Shown: piece after piece, positions 1-8,997 of the stretch
Numbering within the stretch: the first letter of the stretch is position 1
Layout of the letters: each line of letters starts with the position of its first letter
From: Lactiplantibacillus brownii
Lineage (GTDB): Bacteria; Bacillota; Bacilli; Lactobacillales; Lactobacillaceae
Direction: 5' to 3'
NCBI RefSeq assembly: GCF_031085375.1
Contig: NZ_JAVCWF010000001.1
Coordinates: forward strand, 2,170,001 to 2,234,000
Length of the DNA: 64,000 nucleotides
Made by a program: the position numbers and the translations under genes
Notes under the pieces: generated by a model
Database searches by the model: none
Told to the model about the DNA's origin: nothing
The model's input: the letters and a program-made list of their open reading frames with translations, nothing else

Positions 1-1152
1 ACTTTGAAGTAAACGTGCAACGCGTTGATAATCACGTTCCCCAATCAAATTACGATAACGGGAGTTTTCATCTAAGAAACGCCCATGATCTTCAACACTA
101 GCGGACCAGTTGGGATACTTTCTAAAAGCGGCATAAACCGTATAATAACCACCTGGACGCCATTCTTGCGTTGGAAACGAAATTGATTGACCGTTATAGC
201 TTCCCTTGATTCCGAATAAATTATTGCCTTGAGTCGATAATTGTGAACGACCCCAGCCACTTTCTAGAATTGCTTGCGCAGCGGTAATTGAAGGTAAGAC
301 CCCATATTTCCGCCAACCAGCAATGGCCCCGGCTTTGATTTCACTAAAGAACTTATCTTGATAACCATATAGGGCTGAACTCATCAAAATATTGTCATCA
401 TAATACCCAGGACCGATGGTATGGTTGGCCTGGATCTTAGGTTTGTCAGCCTCTGGTTCGGCCGCTGCAGATTGCGGTGCTTGACTAGCTGCTTGCGAAT
501 TCTGACTAGCTGCGGCGCTTTGACTTGAAGCAGAATTAGCGCTTGCCTGCGACGATTGACTCGTTGCAGACGTTGCACTAGCTTGTGAGCTTTGGCTCGT
601 CGCAGAAGTTGCACTCACTTGTGAACTTTGACTGGTCGCCCCACTTTGGCTGACGGCACTAGTCGCTGATTGTGAGCTAGCACTAGTTGCTGCGCTCTGG
701 CTAGCCACTGTACCGGTCATCCGTGAACTTTGACTGGCCGCACTAGCCTGGCTAGCTTGTGAAGCCTGACTAGGTGTCGCAACTTGACTCGCAGCTGAAG
801 CTTGACTGGGTGCCAAGGCTTTAGCTACCGGTGTGGTTGCATCACGATTAATCTTAATGGTTCCAGCAACATCACTCGCTGGCTCAACGGCTTTGAGTGG
901 TGCCGTGCTAACAGCAACGGACTCTGGTTTAACACTAGTTTCACCAGTCTGTACATAGACGTTTTGCTGATCATTCGTCAGTTGCTCGTTGGTCGTATCC
1001 ACTTGGCGCGCTTTTTCCGTGGCAGTTTTCGTGCCGCTGGTTGCAGCGTCAGCCTTACTAACCACTACCGGTAAGAGTGCCGTGCTAAGCATGAGCGATG
1101 CGATTACTTTTGTCATTCCGATTTTCAAGTTAGAATTCCCCAAATCTTTCAT
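1..1152 (-). CDS. acm2: Secreted N-acetylglucosaminidase autolysin (Acm2-like), 3' end outside window
   Basis: The reading frame starts at ATG 1152 and is still open at base 1, so 384 codons are visible. Residues 1-37 form a signal peptide (basic start, hydrophobic core, cleavage near SKADA). About residues 90-210 are almost only Ala, Ser, Thr and Gln in SQASA-type repeats. After that comes a GH73 glucosaminidase domain: ILESGWGRSQL carries the likely catalytic Glu, followed by GNNLFGIKG. The family cleaves peptidoglycan glycan strands and separates daughter cells; L. plantarum Acm2 has the same AST-rich region, known to be O-glycosylated, and C-terminal SH3b repeats that would lie outside this window. 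The Acm2 identity is by architecture and neighbourhood, so another GH73 paralogue is possible. Confidence 0.85.
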   Translation of the reverse strand, partial: MKDLGNSNLKIGMTKVIASLMLSTALLPVVVSKADAATSGTKTATEKARQVDTTNEQLTNDQQNVYVQTGETSVKPESVAVSTAPLKAVEPASDVAGTIKINRDATTPVAKALAPSQASAASQVATPSQASQASQASAASQSSRMTGTVASQSAATSASSQSATSAVSQSGATSQSSQVSATSATSQSSQASATSATSQSSQASANSASSQSAAASQNSQAASQAPQSAAAEPEADKPKIQANHTIGPGYYDDNILMSSALYGYQDKFFSEIKAGAIAGWRKYGVLPSITAAQAILESGWGRSQLSTQGNNLFGIKGSYNGQSISFPTQEWRPGGYYTVYAAFRKYPNWSASVEDHGRFLDENSRYRNLIGERDYQRVARLLQS

Positions 1153-1678
1153 TGAATTTTTTTGTCTTGTCAGTCTTACAAAACTTAATTAATTTTCCGT
1201 ACTTTGCTGTTACAGCAATTATAGTAGCATCTAGCCGTGTTACATTCAATTCGAATACTGTAATATAAATTATTCGATATTGATTAATATAATATATAAT
1301 CATTTAACGTGATTGATTATTTTCTAATTTTATTAATCTTATGTAATAACGCTTACAGGAATTTTGTGGGTATTTTTTTGTTCATCCTTGCGGTTAAGTG
1401 CTTATAATTCATTCTAAATATAATTTAATTTATTTTACGCATTGTTATATCTAATCGTTAACACTAGCCATTAATTAAAGTACCGCTGAGGTCTGAGGCA
1501 ATACCTACTAATAAAAAATTTCAAATCTAAGCGATAATTAAGATATCAATGAAAAATTTTACAATTTGTAACAAAGTGCCCTCTCGCTTACGAACTTCTG
1601 GGCTAAAAGGCTTACAGTTATGAAAATTAATGCTAAAATGAACATATTAATTACCATACACAAACGGGGGTAACCATT
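1153..1678. other. AT-rich divergent intergenic region
   Basis: This 526-bp stretch separates the divergent autolysin and stress-protein genes. It is strongly AT-rich with many TAAT/ATTA runs between 1250 and 1560, and I see no open frame with a ribosome site. It must hold the autolysin promoter (not resolved) and the usp promoter listed separately. Confidence 0.6.
1611..1639 (+). promoter_or_regulatory. Promoter of usp gene
   Basis: An extended -10 box TGCTAAAAT (1631-1639) lies 17 bp after a weak -35 CTTACA (1611-1616). A strong ribosome site GGGGGTAA precedes ATG 1679. Confidence 0.6.
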
Positions 1679-2128
1679 ATGTTACAACAATATCAAAATA
1701 TCTTGGTACCAGTTGACGGGTCCAAGGTCACCGAAGAAGTTTTAAAGCGCGGCATTGAAGTTGCTAAGCGCAACCAAACCCACTTGGACATTTTAAACGT
1801 CTTAGAAGTTAACCAGTTTAGCGATACGTACGGCGGTGCGGTCAGTGGCGATGTCATTTATAAGCTGTCAGAAGATGTCCAAAAGCGGCTCGAAGAACTC
1901 AAACAAGAAGCCATCGATGCCGGGGTTACCGACGTTGAAATGCATGTTCGTTTTGGGAATCCTAAAACAGTCATCGCACGTGAATTTCCAGCCGATCATC
2001 ATAACGAACTGATCATGATTGGCTCGACCGGGCTATCAGCTGTCGAACGCTTGATGGTCGGCTCCGTCACCACTTATGTCAGTCGAAATGCCGTTTGTGA
2101 CGTTTTGATTGTAAAACCTGAGAAGTAA
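1679..2128 (+). CDS. Universal stress protein, UspA family (ATP-binding type)
   Basis: A 149-aa single-domain Usp. The N-terminus YQNILVPVDGSK is the usual first beta strand with the Asp that contacts nucleotide. The C-terminal part has the G-2x-G-9x-G-S motif (IGSTG...VGSVT), the mark of ATP-binding Usp proteins, which dimerise in the cytosol and respond to growth arrest and envelope or energy stress. The start is fixed by a strong GGGGGTAA ribosome site. It is monocistronic, with its own promoter and a terminator right after the stop. The substrate or client is unknown from sequence. Confidence 0.92.
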   Translation: MLQQYQNILVPVDGSKVTEEVLKRGIEVAKRNQTHLDILNVLEVNQFSDTYGGAVSGDVIYKLSEDVQKRLEELKQEAIDAGVTDVEMHVRFGNPKTVIAREFPADHHNELIMIGSTGLSAVERLMVGSVTTYVSRNAVCDVLIVKPEK

Positions 2129-2136
2129 ATTTTCTA

Positions 2137-2200
2137 GAGTCTGGGACAATCCCCAGGCTCCTTTTGTTATTCTTGATATTTATAGCCGAAACGTGGGACA
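2137..2200 (+). terminator. usp terminator inside a repeated module (inverted copy at 19.15 kb)
   Basis: Stem GAGTCTGGG/CCCAGGCTC (one G-T pair) is followed by CTTTTGTT. The hairpin plus the next 35 bp (ending TATAGCCGAAACGTGG) recur as a reverse complement at 19152-19223, so this is a mobile or copied terminator module rather than a unique hairpin. Confidence 0.75.
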
Positions 2201-2260
2201 ACCGGCGCTGCTTGGCTTTTTGTTCCATTCCCTTTTTGACTAAGAAAGCTGGTATTTTAG

Positions 2261-3163
2261 ATGCACTGGACTTATCGCCTTACTATCCCAACGGCCTTTG
2301 CTAATTTCACCGTCAGAGCTTGTCTGCAACACTGGCTCATTCCTAAACGTATCCAAGGCCAACTCCGACAAGGTCGCCGGCTTTGGGTCAATAAAGTGCC
2401 CGCTTCGGTTGCCACCATCGTCCACCCTGCTGACCAGCTTACTTTAGACTTTATTCCCAGTGACTTTCGGACCCCGATTTCAAGTTACCAACCGGATTCA
2501 GCCGCAACCGTGCAGCTCTTATATCAGGATTCAGAGTTACTGGTCGTCAATAAACCCGCCGGCGTTAAATCCCATCCGAACCAGCCTGGTGAAGTCGGAT
2601 CCATTTTGAATCATCTGGCGGCTTATTTAGCACCGACTGGGCAAGCCCCTTACATGGTTCATCGTCTCGATCAAATGACCTCTGGTGCCATGTTAGTGGC
2701 CTTGAACCCAGTTGTGGTTCCAATTCTAGACCGCCTGATCAGTGATAAACAGATTCATCGGACTTATTACGCGTGGGTCCGGGGACATTTTGAACAGGCG
2801 CAAGGCAGTTTTTCAGAACCGATTGGGCGCCATCCAACTGACAAACGTAAACGCTGGATCGATGTCCCTGAAGCACAACCAGCGTTAACGGATTATCGTG
2901 TCATCCAGACGACTCAGCAACAGAGTCTCGTAGAATTAACGCTACAAACTGGTCGCACACACCAACTACGCGTCCATTTGGCGGCTAATGGTCATCCAAT
3001 CATCGGTGATCCACTGTATGATCCGCAAGCCGGAAAAGCCCCACGATTACTATTACACGCCATCCGGTTGCACATTCAACGACCATTCAGCACCGCGTCT
3101 ATCGACGTTGAAGCGCCATTACCAGCAATTTTTAAAGCCACCGATCAAATTGATCAATTTTAA
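2261..3163 (+). CDS. RluA-family RNA pseudouridine synthase
   Basis: A 300-aa protein of the RluA/RluD type that isomerises uridine to pseudouridine in rRNA or tRNA. The N-terminal ~70 residues resemble an S4-like RNA-binding domain (RLWVNKVPAS). The catalytic block MVHRLDQMTSGAML (near residue 125) has the invariant Asp in HRLD, and QTGRTHQLRVHL is the later conserved motif. The ribosome site before ATG 2261 is weak (AAGAAAG). Lactobacilli have several paralogues, so the modified nucleotide cannot be named. It is convergent with asnS and shares a terminator with it. Confidence 0.92.
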   Translation: MHWTYRLTIPTAFANFTVRACLQHWLIPKRIQGQLRQGRRLWVNKVPASVATIVHPADQLTLDFIPSDFRTPISSYQPDSAATVQLLYQDSELLVVNKPAGVKSHPNQPGEVGSILNHLAAYLAPTGQAPYMVHRLDQMTSGAMLVALNPVVVPILDRLISDKQIHRTYYAWVRGHFEQAQGSFSEPIGRHPTDKRKRWIDVPEAQPALTDYRVIQTTQQQSLVELTLQTGRTHQLRVHLAANGHPIIGDPLYDPQAGKAPRLLLHAIRLHIQRPFSTASIDVEAPLPAIFKATDQIDQF

Positions 3164-3165
3164 CC

Positions 3166-3213
3166 AAAAACTGCGCTTAACCACCCCAAATCTAGGGTAG
3201 TTAAGCGCAGTTT
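3166..3213. terminator. Bidirectional terminator between pseudouridine synthase and asnS
   Basis: AAACTGCGCTTAAC pairs with GTTAAGCGCAGTTT, with A- and T-runs on both sides, between convergent genes. Confidence 0.85.
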
Positions 3214-3228
3214 CATTAAATTCAACGA

Positions 3229-4620
3229 TTAGAAATCAGCGTTTCCGGGTGTCCGTGGGTAAGGGATCACGTCACGGATGTTTTCCATGCCAGTCACATA
3301 CATCAATAGTCGTTCAAACCCGATACCGAAGCCGGAATGAACGGTTTCACCGTACTTCCGAAGTTCCAAGTACCAAGCATATTCTTCTGGTGGCAACTTG
3401 TAGTCCTTAATCTTTTGAGCCAGTTGAGCCTGACGTTCTTCACGTTGACTACCACCGACTAATTCGCCAATTTCAGGAACTAACATGTCAACGGCAGCGA
3501 CAGTCTTGCCATCACCGTTATCGCGCATGTAGAAAGCCTTAATTTCTTTAGGATAGTCAGTAATGAAAGTTGGCCGTTTGTAGACTTGTTCGCACAAGTA
3601 ACGTTCATGTTCAGCTTGTAAATCTAAGCCCCAATAGACGGGAACGTCAAACTTAACTGGCGCTTGCTTCAATTCTTCAATAGCTTCGGTGTAAGTAATT
3701 TGCGCGAATTTTTCATCGACAGTTTGATGCAACCGTTCGAGCAAATGTTCGTCAACCGAGCTGTTCAAGAAGTCTAATTCATCCTTGGCATGTTTGAGCA
3801 AATAGTTTACCACGGACTTCAACAAAGCTTCGGACGTCACGATAATATCATGTAAATCCGCAAAAGCCATTTCAGGTTCAATCATCCAAAATTCGGAAGC
3901 ATGCCGTTGCGTATGAGAATCTTCCGCCCGGAACGTTGGACCAAAAGTATAAACATTCCGTAAAGCTAAAGCAAAGGCTTCTACTGGTAATTGACCGCTG
4001 ACAGTTAAGTTGGTTTCCTTCTTGAAGAAATCTTCATGATCGTCAACTTTGCCATCCGCCGTCTTAGGTAAGTTGTTCAGATCAAGCGTGGTGACCCGGA
4101 ACATTTCGCCTGCGCCTTCGCTATCACTACTCGTAATAATTGGTGTGTTAACATACGTGAAGCCATTTTCTTGCAAATACTGATGAATCGCAAATGCCGC
4201 CAATGATCGAATCCGGAAAACTGCATAGAACGTATCCGTCCGAGGCCGCAAATGGGCCATTGTCCGCAAGTATTCATACGTATGCTTTTTCTTTTGTAGC
4301 GGATAATCGTTGTCGGATGCCCCTTCAACGTCAATTTCAGTGGCATGCAATTCCAACGGTTGTTGGGCTTTAGGCGTATAAGCGACCGTCCCAGTTACCT
4401 TGATCGTAGTACTCAATGGCAACTTTTTCAGGTCGTCATAGTTAGCCATGTCACTCGTCATTACGATTTGGACATGCTTAATGGTTGACCCATCACTTAA
4501 TTCAATAAAACCAACCCGTTTTGACCCACGGACCGTTTTAACCCAACCGTGTAAGACAACGGTCTCGTCTTCGGCAAACTGTTTGTCGCCGAATAAATCC
4601 TTTACTAAAACTTCTGTCAT
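3229..4620 (-). CDS. asnS: Asparaginyl-tRNA synthetase
   Basis: A 463-aa class IIb synthetase that charges tRNA-Asn. An N-terminal OB-fold anticodon-binding domain (about 1-115, [20 protein letters not shown]) precedes the catalytic core, with motif 2 ([11 protein letters not shown]) and motif 3 ([13 protein letters not shown]). Length and GGSQREER fit AsnRS rather than AspRS, which carries a large insertion domain. The start ATG 4620 follows ATAGGAGGAGATCAGA. The T-box leader directly upstream couples expression to uncharged tRNA-Asn. A second asnS elsewhere in the genome is possible. Confidence 0.93.
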   Translation of the reverse strand: MTEVLVKDLFGDKQFAEDETVVLHGWVKTVRGSKRVGFIELSDGSTIKHVQIVMTSDMANYDDLKKLPLSTTIKVTGTVAYTPKAQQPLELHATEIDVEGASDNDYPLQKKKHTYEYLRTMAHLRPRTDTFYAVFRIRSLAAFAIHQYLQENGFTYVNTPIITSSDSEGAGEMFRVTTLDLNNLPKTADGKVDDHEDFFKKETNLTVSGQLPVEAFALALRNVYTFGPTFRAEDSHTQRHASEFWMIEPEMAFADLHDIIVTSEALLKSVVNYLLKHAKDELDFLNSSVDEHLLERLHQTVDEKFAQITYTEAIEELKQAPVKFDVPVYWGLDLQAEHERYLCEQVYKRPTFITDYPKEIKAFYMRDNGDGKTVAAVDMLVPEIGELVGGSQREERQAQLAQKIKDYKLPPEEYAWYLELRKYGETVHSGFGIGFERLLMYVTGMENIRDVIPYPRTPGNADF

Positions 4621-4642
4621 TCTGATCTCCTCCTATGACAAC

Positions 4643-4925
4643 TAAAAAAAGAGCCTACCTCCCTAATCACTAGGGACGAAAGCTCTTTCCGCGGTACCAC
4701 CCAAATTGTTTTTAATTCAAAACCAACTTTAATAAACGTCCAAATAGACGTTCCGCATGATAACGTGTCGGTTACGGCTCAGCCTACTCTTTAAGATTTC
4801 AGCCAGCAACAAAAACGGGGTTATCCAAACCGGGCAGTTGACTAAGCTTTCACTATCCTTAGCTCGCTATGCACTGGTGCCGACTTGGCGTTGACCGTTT
4901 CAATTCTTTTTAGTTTTATTTAACT
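4643..4925 (-). promoter_or_regulatory. T-box riboswitch of asnS
   Basis: On the minus strand the T-box core GGGTGGTACCGCG lies at 4702-4690, followed by a terminator hairpin (AGAGC...CCCTA/TAGGG...GCTCT, 4686-4651) and a T-run. Upstream lies about 220 nt of structured leader. AAC triplets (Asn codon) occur at 4839-4837 and 4892-4890 as specifier candidates; I could not fold stem I reliably enough to choose. The class binds uncharged tRNA and then favours the antiterminator. Confidence 0.92.
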
Positions 4926-4933
4926 TTTGTCAG

Positions 4934-4960
4934 AGTATCACAAATAGCGCTGAAATACAA
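4934..4960 (-). promoter_or_regulatory. Candidate asnS promoter
   Basis: On the minus strand an extended -10 TGTGATACT (GATACT at 4939-4934) lies just upstream of the T-box, with TTGTAT (4960-4955) as a -35 at short 15-bp spacing. Confidence 0.45.
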
Positions 4961-5024
4961 CTCATGACAGGTGTACCGTCACAGGCTAAAGCGGCTTCAC
5001 AATTAAGGATATGCCCGGCAACAT

Positions 5025-5072
5025 AAAAACTGCGACCATCAACGGGCACACCTCGTTGATTGATCGCAGTTT
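5025..5072 (-). terminator. xpk terminator
   Basis: On the minus strand AAACTGCGATCAATCAACG pairs with CGTTGATGGTCGCAGTTT, then a T-run. It sits just after the phosphoketolase stop. Confidence 0.85.
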
Positions 5073-5098
5073 AATCAGCTTAATTTAATGACCCAGCT

Positions 5099-7465
5099 TT
5101 ATTTCAAGCCTTTCCATTGCCAGTCGTTAACTTCTGGCAAATCGGTCCCAGCATCACGAATATAAGCATTGTGCTTAGCTAACATGTTGTCCATGTCTTG
5201 AACAAAGGCTGCTCCTTGATCTTCCATCGCTGGTTGTGCAGCAATCGCAGCTTTGGCAAGATCGAAACGATCCATTTGATTCATGACCCGCACATCGAAT
5301 GGTGTCGTAATGTCACCATTTTCACGATAACCGTGTACATGCAAGTTGTGGTTGTGACGATCAAAGAAGATGTCACGAACCAAATCTTCATAACCGTGGA
5401 ATGCAAAGACCACTGGCTTGTTCTTAGTGAAGTAATGATCGAATTCTTCATCTGATAAGCCACGAGGATCCTTCTTAGGACTCCGTAACTTCAAGAGATC
5501 GACCACGTTCACAAAGCGAATCTTCATGTCTGGGAAGCTGGTATGCAACAATTGGATTGCTGCTAAAGCTTCCAGAGTTGGTTCCGTCCCAGCAGAAGCA
5601 AAGACGATATCTGGTTCGCTATCTTGATCGGTACTTGCCCAATCAATGATACCAAGGCCATTATCAACTAATTGTTTGGCTTCTTCAATACTGAACCATT
5701 GTTGACGTGGATGCTTTGAAGTAACCACATAGTTAATCTTTTCTTGGCTTCGGAAAATAACATCCCCAACGGCTAACAGCGTATTGGCATCAGCTGGCAA
5801 GTATTCACGAATATATTCAGACTTCTTTTCAGCCAAATGTGTCAAGGCACCAGGATCTTGATGGGTATAACCATTATGGTCTTGTTGGAAAACAGTTGAA
5901 GCCGCAATAATATTCAATGACGGGTACTTTTTACGCCAATCAAGTTCGTTGGCTTTCCGTAACCACTTGAAGTGTTGGGTCAACATTGAATCCACGACCC
6001 GCAAGAAGGCTTCATAACTCGCAAATAACCCATGACGTCCAGTTAAGACATAACCTTCAAGCCAACCTTCCGCTTGGTGTTCAGATAATTGTGCATCCAG
6101 AACACGGCCAGCAGGTGCTTCATATTGGTCACTATCTGGATGGATATCTTCCAACCATTGACGATTAGTCACTTCAAAAATACCATATAAGCGGTTAGAC
6201 ATGGTTTCATCAGGGCCAAACAACCGGAAGTTGTTCGGGTTCTTCTTGATGACATCACGAAGATAATCTGACCAAACAATCATATCTTGTTTAACATCCT
6301 TACCACGGTCAGAAGTATCGACCGCGTAGTCCCGGAAGTTAGGCAAGTTCAACGCTTTAGGATCGACCCCACCATTGGTAATTGGGTTAGCCGCCATACG
6401 ACTTTGACCTGTTGGGATAATTGATTTAATGTCATCTTTTAAGGTGCCATCTTCATTGAATAATTCAGTTGGCTTGTAAGATTCCAACCAATCAACCAAA
6501 GCATCGGAATGTTGCATATCATTTTGGTCAACAGGAATTGGAATTTGATGGGCCCGGAATGAGCCTTCAATCTTATCGCCATCCCATGTCTTAGGACCAG
6601 TCCACCCTTTAGGTGCCCGGAAGACAATCATTGGCCAAGTTGGTAAGCTTGGATCATTGTTTTCACGCGCATGTTTTTGAATCGCTTTGATCTTTTCAAT
6701 CGCTTCATCCATGGCTTTTGCCAAGATAGGATGAACTTTTTTAGGATCATCGCCTTCAACAAAGATTGGTTCCCAGTTCATGCTTTCGAAATATTGCTTG
6801 ATTTTAGCATCTGAAGTTCGGCCAAAAATAGTTGGGTTAGAAATCTTGAACCCGTTTAAGTTCAAAATTGGTAAAACTGCCCCGTCATTAATTGGGTTGA
6901 TAAACTTCGTAGATTGCCAAGAAGTGGCTAATGGACCCGTTTCGGATTCCCCATCACCAACGACTACCGCTGCAATTTCATCAGGATTGTCTAAAATAGC
7001 CCCAGTCCCATGTGAAATTGAGTAACCAAGTTCGCCACCTTCGTGGATTGAACCTGGCGTTTCGGGTGCGGCATGTGAAGCGACCCCACCTGGGAATGAG
7101 AATTGTTTGAATAGCTTCTGCATCCCTTCTTTATCCTGAGTAATCTCAGGATAAATATCGGTGTAAGTCCCATCCAAGTATGAGTTAGAAACCATGACTT
7201 GGCCACCATGACCGGGACCTTCAACGTAAAACATCTTTAAGTTATATTTATTAATAACCCGGTTTAAATGGGCATAAATAAAGTTTTGCCCGGCAATCGT
7301 ACCCCAATGGCCGATTGGATGGACTTTAACGTCGTTAGGTTTTAATGGTTGTTGTAATAATGGATTATCTTTTAGATAAAGTTGACCTACGGATAGGTAG
7401 TTGGCAGCACGCCAATACTTGTCAACTTCTTGCAAATATGCTGGTGATGAGTAATCTGTAGCCAT
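5099..7465 (-). CDS. xpk: Xylulose-5-phosphate/fructose-6-phosphate phosphoketolase
   Basis: A 788-aa thiamine-diphosphate enzyme that splits xylulose-5-P (or fructose-6-P) with phosphate into acetyl-P and an aldose phosphate, the key step of heterolactic pentose use. Family blocks are visible: [15 protein letters not shown], then GDGESETGP (TPP/Mg site), with the XFP N-, middle and C-terminal domains in order. A TTG at 7471 would add two residues, but the GGAG ribosome site lies 10 nt before ATG 7465, and 788 aa is the family length. It is monocistronic with its own promoter, a consensus cre overlapping the transcription start region, and two palindromes upstream, so catabolite control plus a second regulator is likely. 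Confidence 0.96.
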   Translation of the reverse strand: MATDYSSPAYLQEVDKYWRAANYLSVGQLYLKDNPLLQQPLKPNDVKVHPIGHWGTIAGQNFIYAHLNRVINKYNLKMFYVEGPGHGGQVMVSNSYLDGTYTDIYPEITQDKEGMQKLFKQFSFPGGVASHAAPETPGSIHEGGELGYSISHGTGAILDNPDEIAAVVVGDGESETGPLATSWQSTKFINPINDGAVLPILNLNGFKISNPTIFGRTSDAKIKQYFESMNWEPIFVEGDDPKKVHPILAKAMDEAIEKIKAIQKHARENNDPSLPTWPMIVFRAPKGWTGPKTWDGDKIEGSFRAHQIPIPVDQNDMQHSDALVDWLESYKPTELFNEDGTLKDDIKSIIPTGQSRMAANPITNGGVDPKALNLPNFRDYAVDTSDRGKDVKQDMIVWSDYLRDVIKKNPNNFRLFGPDETMSNRLYGIFEVTNRQWLEDIHPDSDQYEAPAGRVLDAQLSEHQAEGWLEGYVLTGRHGLFASYEAFLRVVDSMLTQHFKWLRKANELDWRKKYPSLNIIAASTVFQQDHNGYTHQDPGALTHLAEKKSEYIREYLPADANTLLAVGDVIFRSQEKINYVVTSKHPRQQWFSIEEAKQLVDNGLGIIDWASTDQDSEPDIVFASAGTEPTLEALAAIQLLHTSFPDMKIRFVNVVDLLKLRSPKKDPRGLSDEEFDHYFTKNKPVVFAFHGYEDLVRDIFFDRHNHNLHVHGYRENGDITTPFDVRVMNQMDRFDLAKAAIAAQPAMEDQGAAFVQDMDNMLAKHNAYIRDAGTDLPEVNDWQWKGLK

Positions 7466-7512
7466 ATTCAAAACACTCCTTAATTTGCTTAAAATTATTA
7501 TCTGTCTGTAAC

Positions 7513-7526
7513 TGACATCGTTTACA
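7513..7526 (-). promoter_or_regulatory. cre site (CcpA operator) of xpk
   Basis: The minus strand reads TGTAAACGATGTCA, a full match to the consensus TGNAANCGNWNNCA. It lies 7-20 bp downstream of the -10 box, a position where bound CcpA represses. Confidence 0.85.
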
Positions 7527-7532
7527 AGTACT

Positions 7533-7560
7533 ATCTTAACAGGTTGATTTTAAAAATCAA
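7533..7560 (-). promoter_or_regulatory. xpk promoter
   Basis: On the minus strand TTGATT (7560-7555), a 16-bp spacer, then TAAGAT (7538-7533) preceded by TGT. The -35 is part of a 23-bp near-perfect palindrome at 7541-7563 (GGTTGATTTT/AAAATCAACC), which could be an operator. Confidence 0.6.
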
Positions 7561-7570
7561 CCTTTTTGTT

Positions 7571-7588
7571 AATTGGAACGGTCCAATT
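7571..7588. promoter_or_regulatory. Operator-like palindrome upstream of xpk
   Basis: AATTGGAACGGTCCAATT: 7-bp perfect arms around 4 bp, just upstream of the xpk -35. Fifteen of 18 positions match the site at 9787-9804 next to the GntR-family gene (AATTGCACCGGTCCATTT). Confidence 0.5.
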
Positions 7589-7617
7589 TGTTAATCGAAC
7601 GTTATATCTGATAAAAA

Positions 7618-7653
7618 GAACCAGTGTCCACCTTAGAGCAGCACCAGTTCACG
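7618..7653 (-). terminator. Esterase terminator
   Basis: On the minus strand AACTGGTG pairs with CACTGGTT (one G-T pair), followed by CTTTTTAT, downstream of the esterase stop. Confidence 0.7.
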
Positions 7654-7668
7654 TCATGACAAAAAAAT

Positions 7669-8499
7669 TTATTTAATATGACCGGAATTTAAACCAACTG
7701 CCTGTGACGTCAATGGCAACCAGTTTAATGCCCGTAATAAATAGCGATCCCAAAAGTCCCACTCATGATTCCCTGGTCCCGTCTCATAGACGTGTTCAAT
7801 CCTCCGTTGTGTCAAGAATTGATCAAAATCGTCATTGACACCTTTCAAATCATCCTCGGTACCAACTGCCATATAAATTGCGGGTAAAGTCACCTTTTCA
7901 GCTAATAAGCGCGCAATTAAAACTTTAGGATTGAGTTCCGAGCGGCCGGCAGCTGCCAAATCAGGGCCAAATACCTGTTGCTGATAGGCCGTCGTTTCAG
8001 CGAACCATGCCGGTTTAGCAGGTAACTTTTCCATTCCTGGTCGAATTAATAATCCCGCTGACAACATAATGATCGCACCAAAAGTCTCATGAAACCGTAA
8101 GCCGTTATAAAGTGCACCATAACCGCCCATCGACAGGCCACCAATAAACGTTTCATCGCGTTTTGACGATAATGGAAAAGTTCGCCGCGTAAACGCTACC
8201 AATTCTTGACCAATAAAATGACTATATAGCTCAGTTGACCAGGCGTGATCCGTGTAGAACCCATTTTCACCAGCTGGCATGACCACCGCTAAATTGCGTT
8301 CATCCGACCAACGTTGAATCCGCGTCCCAGAAACCCAATCCACTTCACTACCCAGTATGCCATGCAATAGATACAACGTTTTAAACGGTCCTGTTGGTGT
8401 CTGGCCTTGTGCATCCACTTTATCTGTAGGTAGACAGACTAGCAACGGCACGGTTCGATGCAACGACTGCGACATAAAATTCATTCTGATTAACGCCAT
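7669..8499 (-). CDS. Alpha/beta-hydrolase, esterase D / tributyrin esterase type
   Basis: A 276-aa cytoplasmic serine hydrolase of the esterase D/PHB-depolymerase-like superfamily. TLYLLHGILGSEVDW is the oxyanion-hole strand, GGLSMGGYGA the nucleophile elbow (Ser near residue 124), and VGTEDD and GNHEWDFWD supply the likely Asp and His of the triad. Related lactococcal and lactobacillar EstA enzymes hydrolyse short-chain esters, and S-formylglutathione hydrolase is the other named branch. The start ATG 8499 follows GAAGGAAGTT. It is transcribed toward xpk but has its own terminator. Confidence 0.85.
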   Translation of the reverse strand: MALIRMNFMSQSLHRTVPLLVCLPTDKVDAQGQTPTGPFKTLYLLHGILGSEVDWVSGTRIQRWSDERNLAVVMPAGENGFYTDHAWSTELYSHFIGQELVAFTRRTFPLSSKRDETFIGGLSMGGYGALYNGLRFHETFGAIIMLSAGLLIRPGMEKLPAKPAWFAETTAYQQQVFGPDLAAAGRSELNPKVLIARLLAEKVTLPAIYMAVGTEDDLKGVNDDFDQFLTQRRIEHVYETGPGNHEWDFWDRYLLRALNWLPLTSQAVGLNSGHIK

Positions 8500-8623
8500 T
8501 TGATTAACTTCCTTCTAAACTACTTCAATTCTCTTTGCCGACCACTTTGTTTTATACCGCCAAACGTGCTCAAGCTAACTGTGTCTTGCGCTTAGCTATC
8601 ATATTTACAAGTATCTACTTAGC

Positions 8624-8772
8624 TTGCCGTTCCGGTTGGTCTGGACTGATGCTGGAACGTGGTGGCCACGTTTGTGAGCCAAAGGGCGGTCTCACAAGCC
8701 GGGCTTTCTCTAAGCTGGAAAATCACCAGCAAAGAGAAATTTCACCACTGAGCATCATCCAGCCCACCCTGC
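8624..8772 (+). repeat. Structured repeat, type B (copy 1)
   Basis: Outer arms CTGGACTGATGCT and AGCATCATCCAG enclose three hairpins: AACGTGG/CCACGTT, TGTGAG/CTCACA, and TTTCTCT(8705-8711)..GCTGG/CCAGC..AGAGAAA(8733-8739). An inverted copy lies at 60680-60828 with about 90% identity. No plausible coding frame; non-coding. Confidence 0.85.
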
Positions 8773-8848
8773 ACTAAACAGCAATTCTAATATCAATTGA
8801 CCTCTCGTTGATACTGGTTTAATGAATGTTCACTTGTTAAATCGCTAT

Positions 8849-8947
8849 TTGACGTCGGAGTTGACCAGCTCGTTTGCCCTGCAGACCGTTTTTTGGCTGC
8901 AGGTCTGCCTCACAGCAAACGTGCTGGTCAACGGAAACGGACAATCA
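8849..8947 (+). repeat. Structured repeat, type A (copy 1, one-hairpin form)
   Basis: Arms GTTGACCAGC (8860-8869) and GCTGGTCAAC (8923-8932) are flanked on both outer sides by GGA. CGTTTGC/GCAAACG continues the stem, and one hairpin (GCAGACC/GGTCTGC) fills the middle. Together with copy B1 it fills most of the 498-bp gap between the esterase and GntR genes. Confidence 0.85.
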
Positions 8948-8997
8948 ACGAGCTATTTCAATAAGATATGAGTCACAACGCATTTCGCAGACTGATC

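Noticed and set aside
384..1192. Several open frames inside the autolysin region
   Set aside because: They are other-frame readings of the repetitive Ser/Ala codons; the true minus-strand frame has signal peptide and catalytic domain.
4690..4702. KpnI-like GGTACC palindrome as an operator
   Set aside because: It is the core of the T-box antiterminator sequence, not a separate protein site.
8535..8777. 80-codon frame across the first type B repeat
   Set aside because: The related frame in the inverted copy (60673-60858) follows the repeat only; it is a by-product of the structured repeat.
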